Below, in pieces: positions 53,081 through 60,186 of a DNA stretch of 60,186 bases. Source of the DNA: Bdellovibrionales bacterium (GTDB lineage Bacteria; Bdellovibrionota; Bdellovibrionia; Bdellovibrionales; UBA1609). Location: NCBI GenBank assembly GCA_022450595.1, contig JAKUPT010000010.1, positions 1 through 60,186 of the forward strand. Reading direction: 5' to 3'. Both the position numbers and the translations under genes were made by a program. Positions within the stretch are counted from its first letter, which is position 1. The number at the start of each line of letters is the position of its first letter. Under the pieces are notes generated by a model. The model was not told the origin of the DNA. It searched no databases and was given only the letters and a program-made list of their open reading frames with translations.

Positions 53081-53817
53081 TGAGAAAGATCAAACAACTT
53101 TACCTTTACTTAAAACAATTAGAACAAGTGCTTAGACTTCGAAGCTTAAGCGATGAAGAGCTATCGGTTTTAAAACAAAAACTAAGCGACAGTGAAAACG
53201 AACATGTTGTGGCTTTAACTCGTATGGTTCAACCTAACATGAACGAGCGCGACTTTTACAACCTGATGGTGCCCATTGAAAGATTACTAGATGTAACACC
53301 TGAAGATGAAAGCTTTGAAGTCACTCACAAAGACGCCACAAACAAAAAAGCCGCCACAGCGCCTGTCGTGTTTATACTTGATCATTTAAGATCTGCGTAC
53401 AATGTGGGTTCTATTTTTAGAACGGCCGAGTTTTTTAATTTAGAAAAAATCATTTGCACCGGCTACACGGCCACTCCGGATTCTTCTAAAGTGAAAAAAA
53501 CCGCCATGGAGAGTGCTGAAAATGTTCAGTGGGCCTATGAAAAAGACACCCTTAAAGCCATTAAAAATTTAAAAGATCAGGGCTACAACATTTACGCTTT
53601 AGAGACTTCAAGCAATGCTTCTAACCTTAACACCTCTCGCATTGAATTTCCTTGTGCATTTGTTTTAGGCAATGAGCGCTTTGGTCTTTTAAAAGAAGTA
53701 TTATGTTACACAGACAGAACATTTTTTATTCCTCAACGAGGTAAAAAGAACTCCTTAAATGTCAGTGTCTGTTCTGGCATTGTTGCCAACGAAGTGGTTC
53801 AGCAGTGGACATCGTAA
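53080..53817 (+). CDS. SpoU/TrmH-family RNA 2'-O-methyltransferase, 245 aa
   Basis: SPOUT methyltransferase. Motif 1 LDHLRSAYNVGSIFRTAEFF, motif 2 FVLGNERFGL, motif 3 FIPQRGKKNSLNVSVCSGIVANE, in the family order. N-terminal helical extension of about 95 residues. Specific tRNA or rRNA target cannot be told. Overlaps both metG (1 base) and the trmO-like gene (13 bases), an apparent translation operon. Confidence 0.9.
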   Translation: MRKIKQLYLYLKQLEQVLRLRSLSDEELSVLKQKLSDSENEHVVALTRMVQPNMNERDFYNLMVPIERLLDVTPEDESFEVTHKDATNKKAATAPVVFILDHLRSAYNVGSIFRTAEFFNLEKIICTGYTATPDSSKVKKTAMESAENVQWAYEKDTLKAIKNLKDQGYNIYALETSSNASNLNTSRIEFPCAFVLGNERFGLLKEVLCYTDRTFFIPQRGKKNSLNVSVCSGIVANEVVQQWTS

Positions 53818-54572
53818 TTAAGCCCATAGGCACTTTTCACTGCGACTTTAAATACAAACAAGATATGCCAAGACAAGGTGTACTCAATCAAACCTCAAAA
53901 GGGGTGGTGAAACTTCATCTTGAAAACGCACCTCAATGCCTTGAGGGGCTAGAGGGCTTCTCACATATATGGTTGATTTACACTTTTCACCAAAATCAAA
54001 ACTGGAAGCCTATGGTGAGCCCTCCAAGAATTCACCCTAAAAAAGTTGGAGTGCTGGCCTCAAGAGCTCCCTATCGCCCCAACCAAATTGGTATGAGCTT
54101 GGTAAAGCTTGAAAAGGTTCTTAACGACAGTCTTGAGGTCAGCGAGTTTGATTTGCTTGATCAAACACCTATTATAGACATCAAACCCTATATTCATTAC
54201 TCAGACTCTAGAGACAATAGCAAGCAAGGATGGTTGATTAATGAAGACAGCTATAAGATTAAATTTACAACTAAAGCCAAAGAACAAGCTCAGTGGATTT
54301 TACAAAATGCTGACTTAGATTTTTATCAAATTGCATACACACAACTATCCACTCAACCTTTTAATGAAAAAATAAAAAGGTTAGAAAAATTAGAGGATCA
54401 CTATATTTTAAAATATCGCACTTGGAGAATTAATTTTAAAGAATCAGAGGATGGCTCAATTGAAGTTCTAGGCTTTAATTCTGGATACAAAAGTGAAGAA
54501 TTAAATTCTTCTCATGATAAGTATTCAGATAAAGCTATACACAAAAGATTTTTAAATAAATTTAATAACTAA
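53805..54572 (+). CDS. trmO: TrmO-like (TsaA/UPF0066) tRNA methyltransferase, 255 aa
   Basis: TsaA/TrmO methylates t6A37 in some tRNAs. Motifs: IKPIGTFHCDF, PRQG, GLEGFSHIWLIYTFH, RIHPKKVGVLASRAPYRPNQIGMS, LLDQTPIIDIKPYI and SRDNSKQGW. The C-terminal domain (from about 165) holds the family-length extension. GTG start overlaps the upstream gene by 13 bases. No ribosome site of its own stands out. Confidence 0.88.
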   Translation: MDIVIKPIGTFHCDFKYKQDMPRQGVLNQTSKGVVKLHLENAPQCLEGLEGFSHIWLIYTFHQNQNWKPMVSPPRIHPKKVGVLASRAPYRPNQIGMSLVKLEKVLNDSLEVSEFDLLDQTPIIDIKPYIHYSDSRDNSKQGWLINEDSYKIKFTTKAKEQAQWILQNADLDFYQIAYTQLSTQPFNEKIKRLEKLEDHYILKYRTWRINFKESEDGSIEVLGFNSGYKSEELNSSHDKYSDKAIHKRFLNKFNN

Positions 54573-54573
54573 T

Positions 54574-54616
54574 TATCTATTTGTTGAACATCTCAAACCA
54601 GATAATCAAATAGATA
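54574..54616. terminator. AT-rich hairpin between convergent genes
   Basis: Perfect 10-bp stem TATCTATTTG / CAAATAGATA (54574-54583 with 54607-54616), 23-nt loop, immediately after the trmO stop and before the end of the convergent barrel gene. Weakly stable; a T-rich run follows. Confidence 0.4.
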
Positions 54617-54664
54617 TTTAGAACTAAGTTTAATGCTTAAAATAACAAGATGAATGCATATTTA

Positions 54665-55639
54665 TTAAAATGAAACATTTAATCCAATTTGAGACCTATG
54701 AGCCGAGCTATCTTGACCATTCACATCTTTTAAGGAATGTCTAAGGTTCACAAAGAGTTGAATTCTTGGTTTAAATTTATATTTATAGGTAAAAACTAAA
54801 TTCTGCCCAAGTTCATCATAAATGGTTTGTTGTAAATTGTATTGAGCAGGGCTTTTAGAATCGTAGTAGTTTAATAAGAAGTAACCATAGGAGTTTTTAT
54901 TTTCTATGCCTACAGCATAGCCTCCCTCTCTAGGAGCATCATTGATCATGGTTTGCAGATATTCTAAAGTTAAAGCTGAATTTAATGGTAATATATGTTT
55001 ATAACTAAATCTTTGAGTAGAAAAGTTTAACCTCTCTGAAAAGTCATAACCTAAAGTATGATCATTAGTTGTTACATACTTAAAGCTCATTCTAGTAAAA
55101 TTTAGCTTATGCTGCTTAAACCTGTCAAAAGTGTCTGGGTTAGATAAAGGGTCAGTCTCACCAATCAGAAGTGAGGCAAAAAACTGGTCAGTATTTAAGT
55201 CTAAGCTAAAAGATAAATTATTATAAGTATCACCATTGATGGAATACACACCATCAAGTGTGCTAGAGGCTCTGTTGCTCACGGAGCCAAGCCGGACTTT
55301 ATAGTCAAAAATATCTGTATTGGATTGATAAAAAATGTGCAAACGCTTTAAATAGAAAGAATCATCAAACTCAGTATTACGGTCAACATCCACACCAGTG
55401 TTCATCCATGAAGAGCTGTAACTTTCTGAAGACAATAGCCCCGCTTTTAAACCCCAATTTTCATTGGCCTTTAAGGTGGTAAAAACTTTGAACCGGTATT
55501 GAAGTTGATTATGAGTGGTCTGCCCTTGAGCATTAGCTTGGCTTCTATACCTCATGCCTACAGTTGAACCGTCAAATAGGATTTCAGCGGAATGGGCTGT
55601 AAAAGAAGCAAAAATTAACGATAAAAGAACAAACTTCAT
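54665..55639 (-). CDS. outer-membrane porin-like beta-barrel, 324 aa
   Basis: Signal peptide MKFVLLSLIFASFTAHSA behind GGAGG. The mature chain opens TVGMRYRSQANA and has many alternating strands (LQYRFKVFTTLKANENWGLKAGL, FDYKVRLGSVSNRA, NLSFSLDLNTDQFFASLLIG), ending in QIGLNVSF with a C-terminal Phe, the BAM recognition signal. Looks like a small porin; substrate unknown. Confidence 0.78.
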   Translation of the reverse strand: MKFVLLSLIFASFTAHSAEILFDGSTVGMRYRSQANAQGQTTHNQLQYRFKVFTTLKANENWGLKAGLLSSESYSSSWMNTGVDVDRNTEFDDSFYLKRLHIFYQSNTDIFDYKVRLGSVSNRASSTLDGVYSINGDTYNNLSFSLDLNTDQFFASLLIGETDPLSNPDTFDRFKQHKLNFTRMSFKYVTTNDHTLGYDFSERLNFSTQRFSYKHILPLNSALTLEYLQTMINDAPREGGYAVGIENKNSYGYFLLNYYDSKSPAQYNLQQTIYDELGQNLVFTYKYKFKPRIQLFVNLRHSLKDVNGQDSSAHRSQIGLNVSF

Positions 55640-55725
55640 AAATAACCTCCGTCAGAAACTTAGATTATTGTATAGCTAATGAAATTTTCCTAGAAGAGAT
55701 CGGGTTTTACAACATGCATTACCAG

Positions 55726-56247
55726 CTATTTATGAAGTCGATGACCTTGTTCAGATAGGTCCATGATTTCCATCACAAGAAAGTCAATGTCACGGTATGA
55801 GATCTTTTGATTTTTTTTATAGGCTTTAATGTCTTGAGTGATGACTTCATGAAGGTTTTTATACAAATGCACAATTTCTGCAACGGCCTCGTTTGACTTT
55901 TTATGTTGCTCACTACCTTTTATAATACCACCCATTGTCCAAGAGCCATCTTTATTTTCTAAAATTAAAGTAAAAGCTTTAATTATAGCTTGAGATGATT
56001 TTTCCGCTCTCAGCAATAACTCATAGCCAAGCTCTGCTGATTTTTTAGACATTTGCTTTTCATAGATCTGTTCTCTGGAAAAGCCTATAAGCTCCTTAAA
56101 AGCCCAATGATGTTTCATCACCTGATTCATCAGTCTGGCAACTTTTTGATTAGGGGGAGTTTTAATATCAAAACTTGAACTACAGTTTAAGGCATAAGAC
56201 TTTATGCTTGATAAAAATATAAGTGCTACAAAAAAAACTTTCCCCAT
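55726..56247 (-). CDS. exported helical protein, 173 aa, function unknown
   Basis: Start ATG 56247 follows GGGGGAATGAT and gives a signal peptide MGKVFFVALIFLSSIKSYA; a longer in-frame start would overlap the neighbouring gene. Mature chain is mostly helical and Lys-rich (VARLMNQVMKHHWAFKEL, SAELGYELLLRAEKSSQ) and resembles four-helix cytochrome b562-like proteins in overall pattern, but no haem Met/His pair is clear. No firm family call. Confidence 0.65.
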   Translation of the reverse strand: MGKVFFVALIFLSSIKSYALNCSSSFDIKTPPNQKVARLMNQVMKHHWAFKELIGFSREQIYEKQMSKKSAELGYELLLRAEKSSQAIIKAFTLILENKDGSWTMGGIIKGSEQHKKSNEAVAEIVHLYKNLHEVITQDIKAYKKNQKISYRDIDFLVMEIMDLSEQGHRLHK

Positions 56248-56371
56248 ATCATTCCCCCAAGACCAGTGCTCTTTATAAGAAAACATAGGGCAAAGTTGGA
56301 TAGTTTGCTTATTAAATGAAGAAAATTCATTGCTGTATAAGAATCTCATTTTAAATAAATAATTGATTATT

Positions 56372-57556
56372 TTAATAATTAACCCCAAAAAACTTATTTC
56401 TCCAAGCTGTAAATTGGCTTAGGTTTCCTATCATTGTGTAATTTCGGTAAGGGTCTTCATTATATACTTTTAATCTAACAAGGTTATATTCATATATTGA
56501 ATCTATAAAATTAGAATCTTTTAAAAGATAAACCTCTTTTTTGAGATTATCCAAAACATAACTGCCTTGATTAGAATGTACGACCAAGACCATATGTGCC
56601 ACTGAACGCCCGTTGGAATCTACAAATACATATTTAAGACTCATATCGTCTAAATTGAAACCTAAGCTTAAAAGTGTGATCAATTTTGCGTAAGCAAAGT
56701 CCTCACAATCCCCAGCTCTTTTTTCAAGCATTTCAAATGGTGTGGCATGATAATCTTCAACCCCCCAGGTCAACTCATCAGACTGATAAGTGACAACCGA
56801 AAACATGTTGTTAACAGCATTTAAAATATGAAGTTCATTTTTTATACTTATCGTAGAATATAGATTTATCTTATTTAACCAGTATTTAATTACAGGGTTA
56901 TTTTTATTATAACTATTTTTATGGTTATAATATGTGATTTCAAAAATTGAGCTCATTATATAATCAATAAATTGTTTATTTTTTTTATCACTCATGCCGT
57001 AATAATCATTAATATCTTTGACTAATGATAATGACTTCTTCGCATCAAATTTTATCATCAATGAAAGAAGTTTAAAAATAAGTTTCTCACGGTACATAAA
57101 CAGATCATAAATTTGTTTGGCATAATCGTTATAAGCGGTAATCTCTTTATTCACTAATTTTTTTATATCTTTATAAGATATATCATACCAACACCTAATA
57201 GCCCGATAATTTGAATCATCGTAACTTAAACAATGTGCTACTCTTAAGTTATGTTTTTTTGCAAACTGATTAAAATCCCCACGAGAAATTGAAATTTTGT
57301 CTGTAATTTTGTTGATGTTTAAAATAAAATTAGCAATCTCGTTGAAACTCATAACTGGAATATCATAGGTATTTTTAAAATACCAAAATGGTGAGTTGTA
57401 TAGCTTGATTTGACTTTCTGTATGAGGATATAAACTTTGCTTTGGCACTTTTAAAGACTTTAAAGAATTACTTTTCATTAAAGCCTGCGCATTAATATTA
57501 AAAAGTACTATAGATACAATAAATAAAATTTTCCATCTTTTTATTTTAACAGTCAT
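56372..57556 (-). CDS. LapG-like bacterial transglutaminase-like cysteine peptidase, about 394 aa
   Basis: Start ATG 57556 follows GAAAGG; a GTG three codons earlier is possible. Signal sequence WKILFIVSIVLFNINAQA. The C-terminal half carries the BTLCP/LapG pattern: nucleophile Cys284 in KRAGDCEDFAYAK, His321 in VAHMVLVV, Asp336 in YVLDN. In LapG, such enzymes cleave large adhesins in the periplasm under LapD/c-di-GMP control. No LapD-like partner lies in the window. The N-terminal 230 residues are not family-typical. Confidence 0.8.
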   Translation of the reverse strand: MTVKIKRWKILFIVSIVLFNINAQALMKSNSLKSLKVPKQSLYPHTESQIKLYNSPFWYFKNTYDIPVMSFNEIANFILNINKITDKISISRGDFNQFAKKHNLRVAHCLSYDDSNYRAIRCWYDISYKDIKKLVNKEITAYNDYAKQIYDLFMYREKLIFKLLSLMIKFDAKKSLSLVKDINDYYGMSDKKNKQFIDYIMSSIFEITYYNHKNSYNKNNPVIKYWLNKINLYSTISIKNELHILNAVNNMFSVVTYQSDELTWGVEDYHATPFEMLEKRAGDCEDFAYAKLITLLSLGFNLDDMSLKYVFVDSNGRSVAHMVLVVHSNQGSYVLDNLKKEVYLLKDSNFIDSIYEYNLVRLKVYNEDPYRNYTMIGNLSQFTAWRNKFFGVNY

Positions 57557-57633
57557 TTTGAACACCTTTCAAATAGCTTGACGTTTTTTGTCCTTTTCCC
57601 TTGAAAAGCCTCCCTTTCAGGCCTTTCACGGTA

Positions 57634-57654
57634 TTAAAAGGCAATAAACTTGCC
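57634..57654 (-). terminator. weak intrinsic terminator after recQ
   Basis: Minus-strand GGCAA-x5-TTGCC (57654-57640) followed by TTTTAA. A 5-bp stem only. Lies 19 bases past the recQ stop. Confidence 0.4.
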
Positions 57655-57672
57655 ATTTGCTTGGTGCTTTTA

Positions 57673-59451
57673 TTATTGATGGATTTCTTTTAAAAACAAC
57701 TCTCCATACTTTTCCCACTTACTCTCCCCCACGCCATGAACAAGCAGCATTTGATCTTTATTTTCTGGTTTGATGTAACACATATCCTGTAGTGTTTTAT
57801 CGTTAAAAACGATATAAGGCGGAACCTTGTATTCATCAGCAATAGACTTTCTTAAAACACGTAGCTTTTCAAAAAGCTCTTGATCAATGTCAGTATCAAA
57901 AGTTTTTTTAGATTTTTTAATCACTTTTTGATTCTTTTTAAATGGTTTTAAATAAACTTTGGTTTTGCCCGTTAAAACCGACCTGCAATCTTCAGTAAGA
58001 GACAAGATGTTAAACTCCCAGTCCTTAATGCGAATAAGCCCTTTGACTAACACCTGCCTTAAAATAGCATTCCACTGACTTTTTGAATACTCTTTACCTA
58101 TTCCATGAACGGATAAGCTGTCATGACCTAAATTGACAAGTTTTTCATTTCTAGAGCCCCTTAGCACATCTATGATATGTGTGGGGCCAAACCTCTGTCC
58201 TGTTCGGTAAATGGTCGACAATAGTTTTTGCACATCTTCTGTGGCATCCCATGTCTCTTGAGGCTCCGTGCACACATCACAATAACCACATGGCTCTGGA
58301 TAGTTTTCATTAAAGTACTCAAGTAAGACTTGCCTTCTACACTTTAATGCTTCGCAGAGCCCCAGCATGGCATCTAACTTTTGACGAGCAATTTTTTTAT
58401 ATGCTTCACTAGCCTCAGTCATTTCAAGCATGCTGGCAAGCCTAACAATATCAGACAACCCATACACCATCCAAGCATCAGCCGGTGCTCCATCACGTCC
58501 CGCACGACCGGTTTCTTGATAGTAAGACTCAATGCTTTTAGGCATATCTAAATGGGCCACAAATCGCACATCAGGCCGGTCAATACCCATCCCAAAAGCA
58601 ATTGTAGCCACAACGATTATGTTTTCTTCATAAGTAAACCGGTGTTGGTTCTCGGCTCTTAATTTAGCTGGAAGGCCAGCATGATAACTAACAGCATTGT
58701 AACCCAATCCTTGCAATTGATCGGTAATACGCTCTACTTTTTTTCGACTCAAGCAATAGACAATACCTGTTTGGTTTTCATGATTGTTTTTTATAAACTC
58801 ATCAAGTTGTTTGATTTCATTTTTTTTATCATAAATCATGTATTTAATATTGGGCCGGTCAAAACCTGAAACAAAAAGCTTTGGCTGCTTTAATTCCAAT
58901 TGCTTACAAATATCTTGTTGAGTCTTTTTGTCAGCAGTGGCCGTTAGAGCCATCCATGAGCAGTTGTTAATATGCTGTCTAAGCTGAGGAAGTTTTGTGT
59001 ATTGTGGACGGAACTCATGTCCCCACTGTGATACGCAGTGAGCCTCATCAATGGCCACTAATGACACTTCAATGTTTTTAAGGGTGTTTAAAAAAGAAGA
59101 GTTTAAAAGTCCCTCAGGAGCTACATATAAAATTTTGAGCTCTTTATTTACAAGCTTTTCTTCAATGTCTCTTCTTTGTGCAATCGGAAGACTAGAGTTT
59201 AAGTATTCTGCCGCCACCCCTAAGTCTTTTAAAGTTAATACTTGATCTTGCATTAATGAAATCAAAGGAGATACCACAATAGTTAAACCAGGAAGAGCCA
59301 GCGCTGGCACTTGATAGCAAAGTGATTTACCACCGCCGGTGGGCATTATTCCCAAAACATCTTTTCCGCTCAGTGCTGCATCAATGATTTCTTTTTGAGA
59401 AAGGCGAAAGTCTTTATAACCAAATGTTTCTTTTAAAATTTTATTAAGCAT
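57673..59451 (-). CDS. recQ: RecQ-type ATP-dependent DNA helicase, 592 aa
   Basis: 3'-5' helicase. Motif I MPTGGGKSLCYQVP (Lys42), DEAH box AIDEAHCVSQWGHEFRP, motif III ALTATA, motif VI YYQETGRAGRDG. Zinc region CRRQVLLEYFNE ... CGYCDVC, winged helix, and a C-terminal HRDC domain (residues about 520-592, RKSIADEYKVPPYIVFND). Domain set and length match E. coli RecQ. Confidence 0.95.
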   Translation of the reverse strand: MLNKILKETFGYKDFRLSQKEIIDAALSGKDVLGIMPTGGGKSLCYQVPALALPGLTIVVSPLISLMQDQVLTLKDLGVAAEYLNSSLPIAQRRDIEEKLVNKELKILYVAPEGLLNSSFLNTLKNIEVSLVAIDEAHCVSQWGHEFRPQYTKLPQLRQHINNCSWMALTATADKKTQQDICKQLELKQPKLFVSGFDRPNIKYMIYDKKNEIKQLDEFIKNNHENQTGIVYCLSRKKVERITDQLQGLGYNAVSYHAGLPAKLRAENQHRFTYEENIIVVATIAFGMGIDRPDVRFVAHLDMPKSIESYYQETGRAGRDGAPADAWMVYGLSDIVRLASMLEMTEASEAYKKIARQKLDAMLGLCEALKCRRQVLLEYFNENYPEPCGYCDVCTEPQETWDATEDVQKLLSTIYRTGQRFGPTHIIDVLRGSRNEKLVNLGHDSLSVHGIGKEYSKSQWNAILRQVLVKGLIRIKDWEFNILSLTEDCRSVLTGKTKVYLKPFKKNQKVIKKSKKTFDTDIDQELFEKLRVLRKSIADEYKVPPYIVFNDKTLQDMCYIKPENKDQMLLVHGVGESKWEKYGELFLKEIHQ

Positions 59452-59557
59452 TAAAGTTCTTTTGCCAACAGATGAGCTTCAAATCAAGTGTATTCCTAGC
59501 AATTTATAACTGATGCTCTGCATTTGCAGCTATTAGTTGAGAGTGCTACCATTAGTC

Positions 59558-60186
59558 ATGTTTAAAATATTAATTCTACTCTCTGTTGCCTTAATTTCAT
59601 GCACAAAAGATCCGAGAACCCTCGAAGACATTCAGAAATCGAATGAGCTTATTATTGGCACAAGAAACTCCCCAACCACCTATTATCAAAACCGTGATGG
59701 CCAATATGTGGGCTTTGAACACGATATGGCCACAGCCTTTGCAAAGCACCTAGGCATTAAGCCTAAGTTTAAAGTCTACGACTCCACTCAACAAATTCTA
59801 GACGCAATAAGGCTTAATAAAATTGATCTAGCTGCAGCTGGCCTTTCTCAAACAGAAACTAGAAAAGAGGAGTTTTTATTTTCAGACAGCTATAAAAGTG
59901 TGGAGCAAAATCTGGTTTGCAGAAAAGGCATTAGAATTAATGAGCCTAGTGATATTAAAAACTATGAGATCATTGTTCCAAAAGGTACAAGCTACATACA
60001 GTCTTTAAACAAATACAAAAAACAAAACAAAGATGTAAGCTGGAAAGTCAAAAAATCTACTTCAACAGTAGAACTATTAAGACAAGTTGGTGAAGAGACT
60101 ATAGACTGCACCGTGGCCGACTCGCCGATCACGGCAATTATTAGGCGCTACTACCCAGACATTTCTATTGTAATGAATGTCGGCCC
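59558..60186 (+). CDS. MltF-like lytic transglycosylase / SBP-domain lipoprotein (partial, 3' end beyond window)
   Basis: Lipobox VALISC. The visible 209 residues match the type-3 solute-binding domain of MltF: GTRNSPTTYYQNRDGQYVGFEHDMA, then DLAAAGLSQTETR, and the late SWKV ... ELLRQV ... DCTVADSPITAIIRRYYPD, which parallels E. coli MltF. MltF also has a C-terminal transglycosylase domain, which would lie past the window edge. An amino-acid ABC transporter substrate-binding protein is the alternative. Confidence 0.82.
   Translation, partial: MFKILILLSVALISCTKDPRTLEDIQKSNELIIGTRNSPTTYYQNRDGQYVGFEHDMATAFAKHLGIKPKFKVYDSTQQILDAIRLNKIDLAAAGLSQTETRKEEFLFSDSYKSVEQNLVCRKGIRINEPSDIKNYEIIVPKGTSYIQSLNKYKKQNKDVSWKVKKSTSTVELLRQVGEETIDCTVADSPITAIIRRYYPDISIVMNVG

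Noticed and set aside
1-60186. tRNA, rRNA, riboswitch or replication-origin elements
   Set aside because: Reading both strands by eye found no cloverleaf with a conserved TTCGA arm, no rRNA core segments and no DnaA-box cluster. An automated scan could still find weak candidates.

Overview
The window is AT-rich bacterial DNA from a Gram-negative with a very large exported proteome. The best fit is a member of the Bdellovibrionota (Bdellovibrio-like predators or relatives). This is an inference from gene content: many lipoproteins, RCC1-type repeat lipoproteins, several secreted peptidases and a secreted nuclease, a HemJ, a leucine dehydrogenase and a compact fatty-acid cluster. No rRNA, tRNA, CRISPR array or intact insertion sequence was recognised. 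Genes run on both strands with short spacers and several 1-4 nt overlaps.

Layout. 1-12 kb is surface and secreted material: a PhoD-like lipoprotein without its metal ligands (cut by the left edge), two RCC1-type repeat lipoproteins that share the mature N-terminus CTAVF(D/N)S, a subtilase lipoprotein, a zinc carboxypeptidase, a QueD-like protein, a DUF4442 hotdog protein and an Ig-domain lipoprotein. 12-16 kb is a minus-strand operon: leucine dehydrogenase, YfgM-like TPR protein, BamB-like propeller, small lipoprotein, apt. 16-19 kb is a small accessory patch: an HTH regulator with a dyad-rich upstream region, a solitary minimal tyrosine recombinase and two small exported proteins. 19-30 kb holds three very large exported proteins: a repeat/beta-helix lipoprotein; a protein with nucleotidyltransferase-like and transglutaminase-like segments; and, directly upstream of the latter in the same operon, a chimeric ATPase-protease with three Clp-type AAA+ modules and a C-terminal FtsH-type M41 peptidase behind a Sec signal peptide.

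30-34 kb has a patatin, hemJ, a secreted DNase I-fold protein and a small periplasmic protein. 34-39 kb is the housekeeping yceD-rpmF-fabH-fabD-fabG-acpP-fabF cluster, without plsX. 39-44 kb has a secreted HD-like protein, an M48 peptidase, a CX4R phosphatase lipoprotein, a small secreted protein and about 0.95 kb of gene debris. 44-46 kb holds a pseudopilin fused through a cysteine-rich region and glycine linker to a C-terminal Hint (intein-like) domain. 46-60 kb has rpiB-glyA, an M23 lipoprotein, a 12-copy hexanucleotide repeat, three outer-membrane barrel candidates, metG with two RNA-methyltransferase genes, a LapG-type cysteine peptidase, recQ and the start of an mltF-like gene.

The two strongest candidates for undescribed biology are the exported Clp/FtsH chimera with its partner (about 23.2-30.1 kb) and the pseudopilin-Hint fusion (44.4-45.9 kb). 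All functional calls come from reading motifs by eye; no database search was run.
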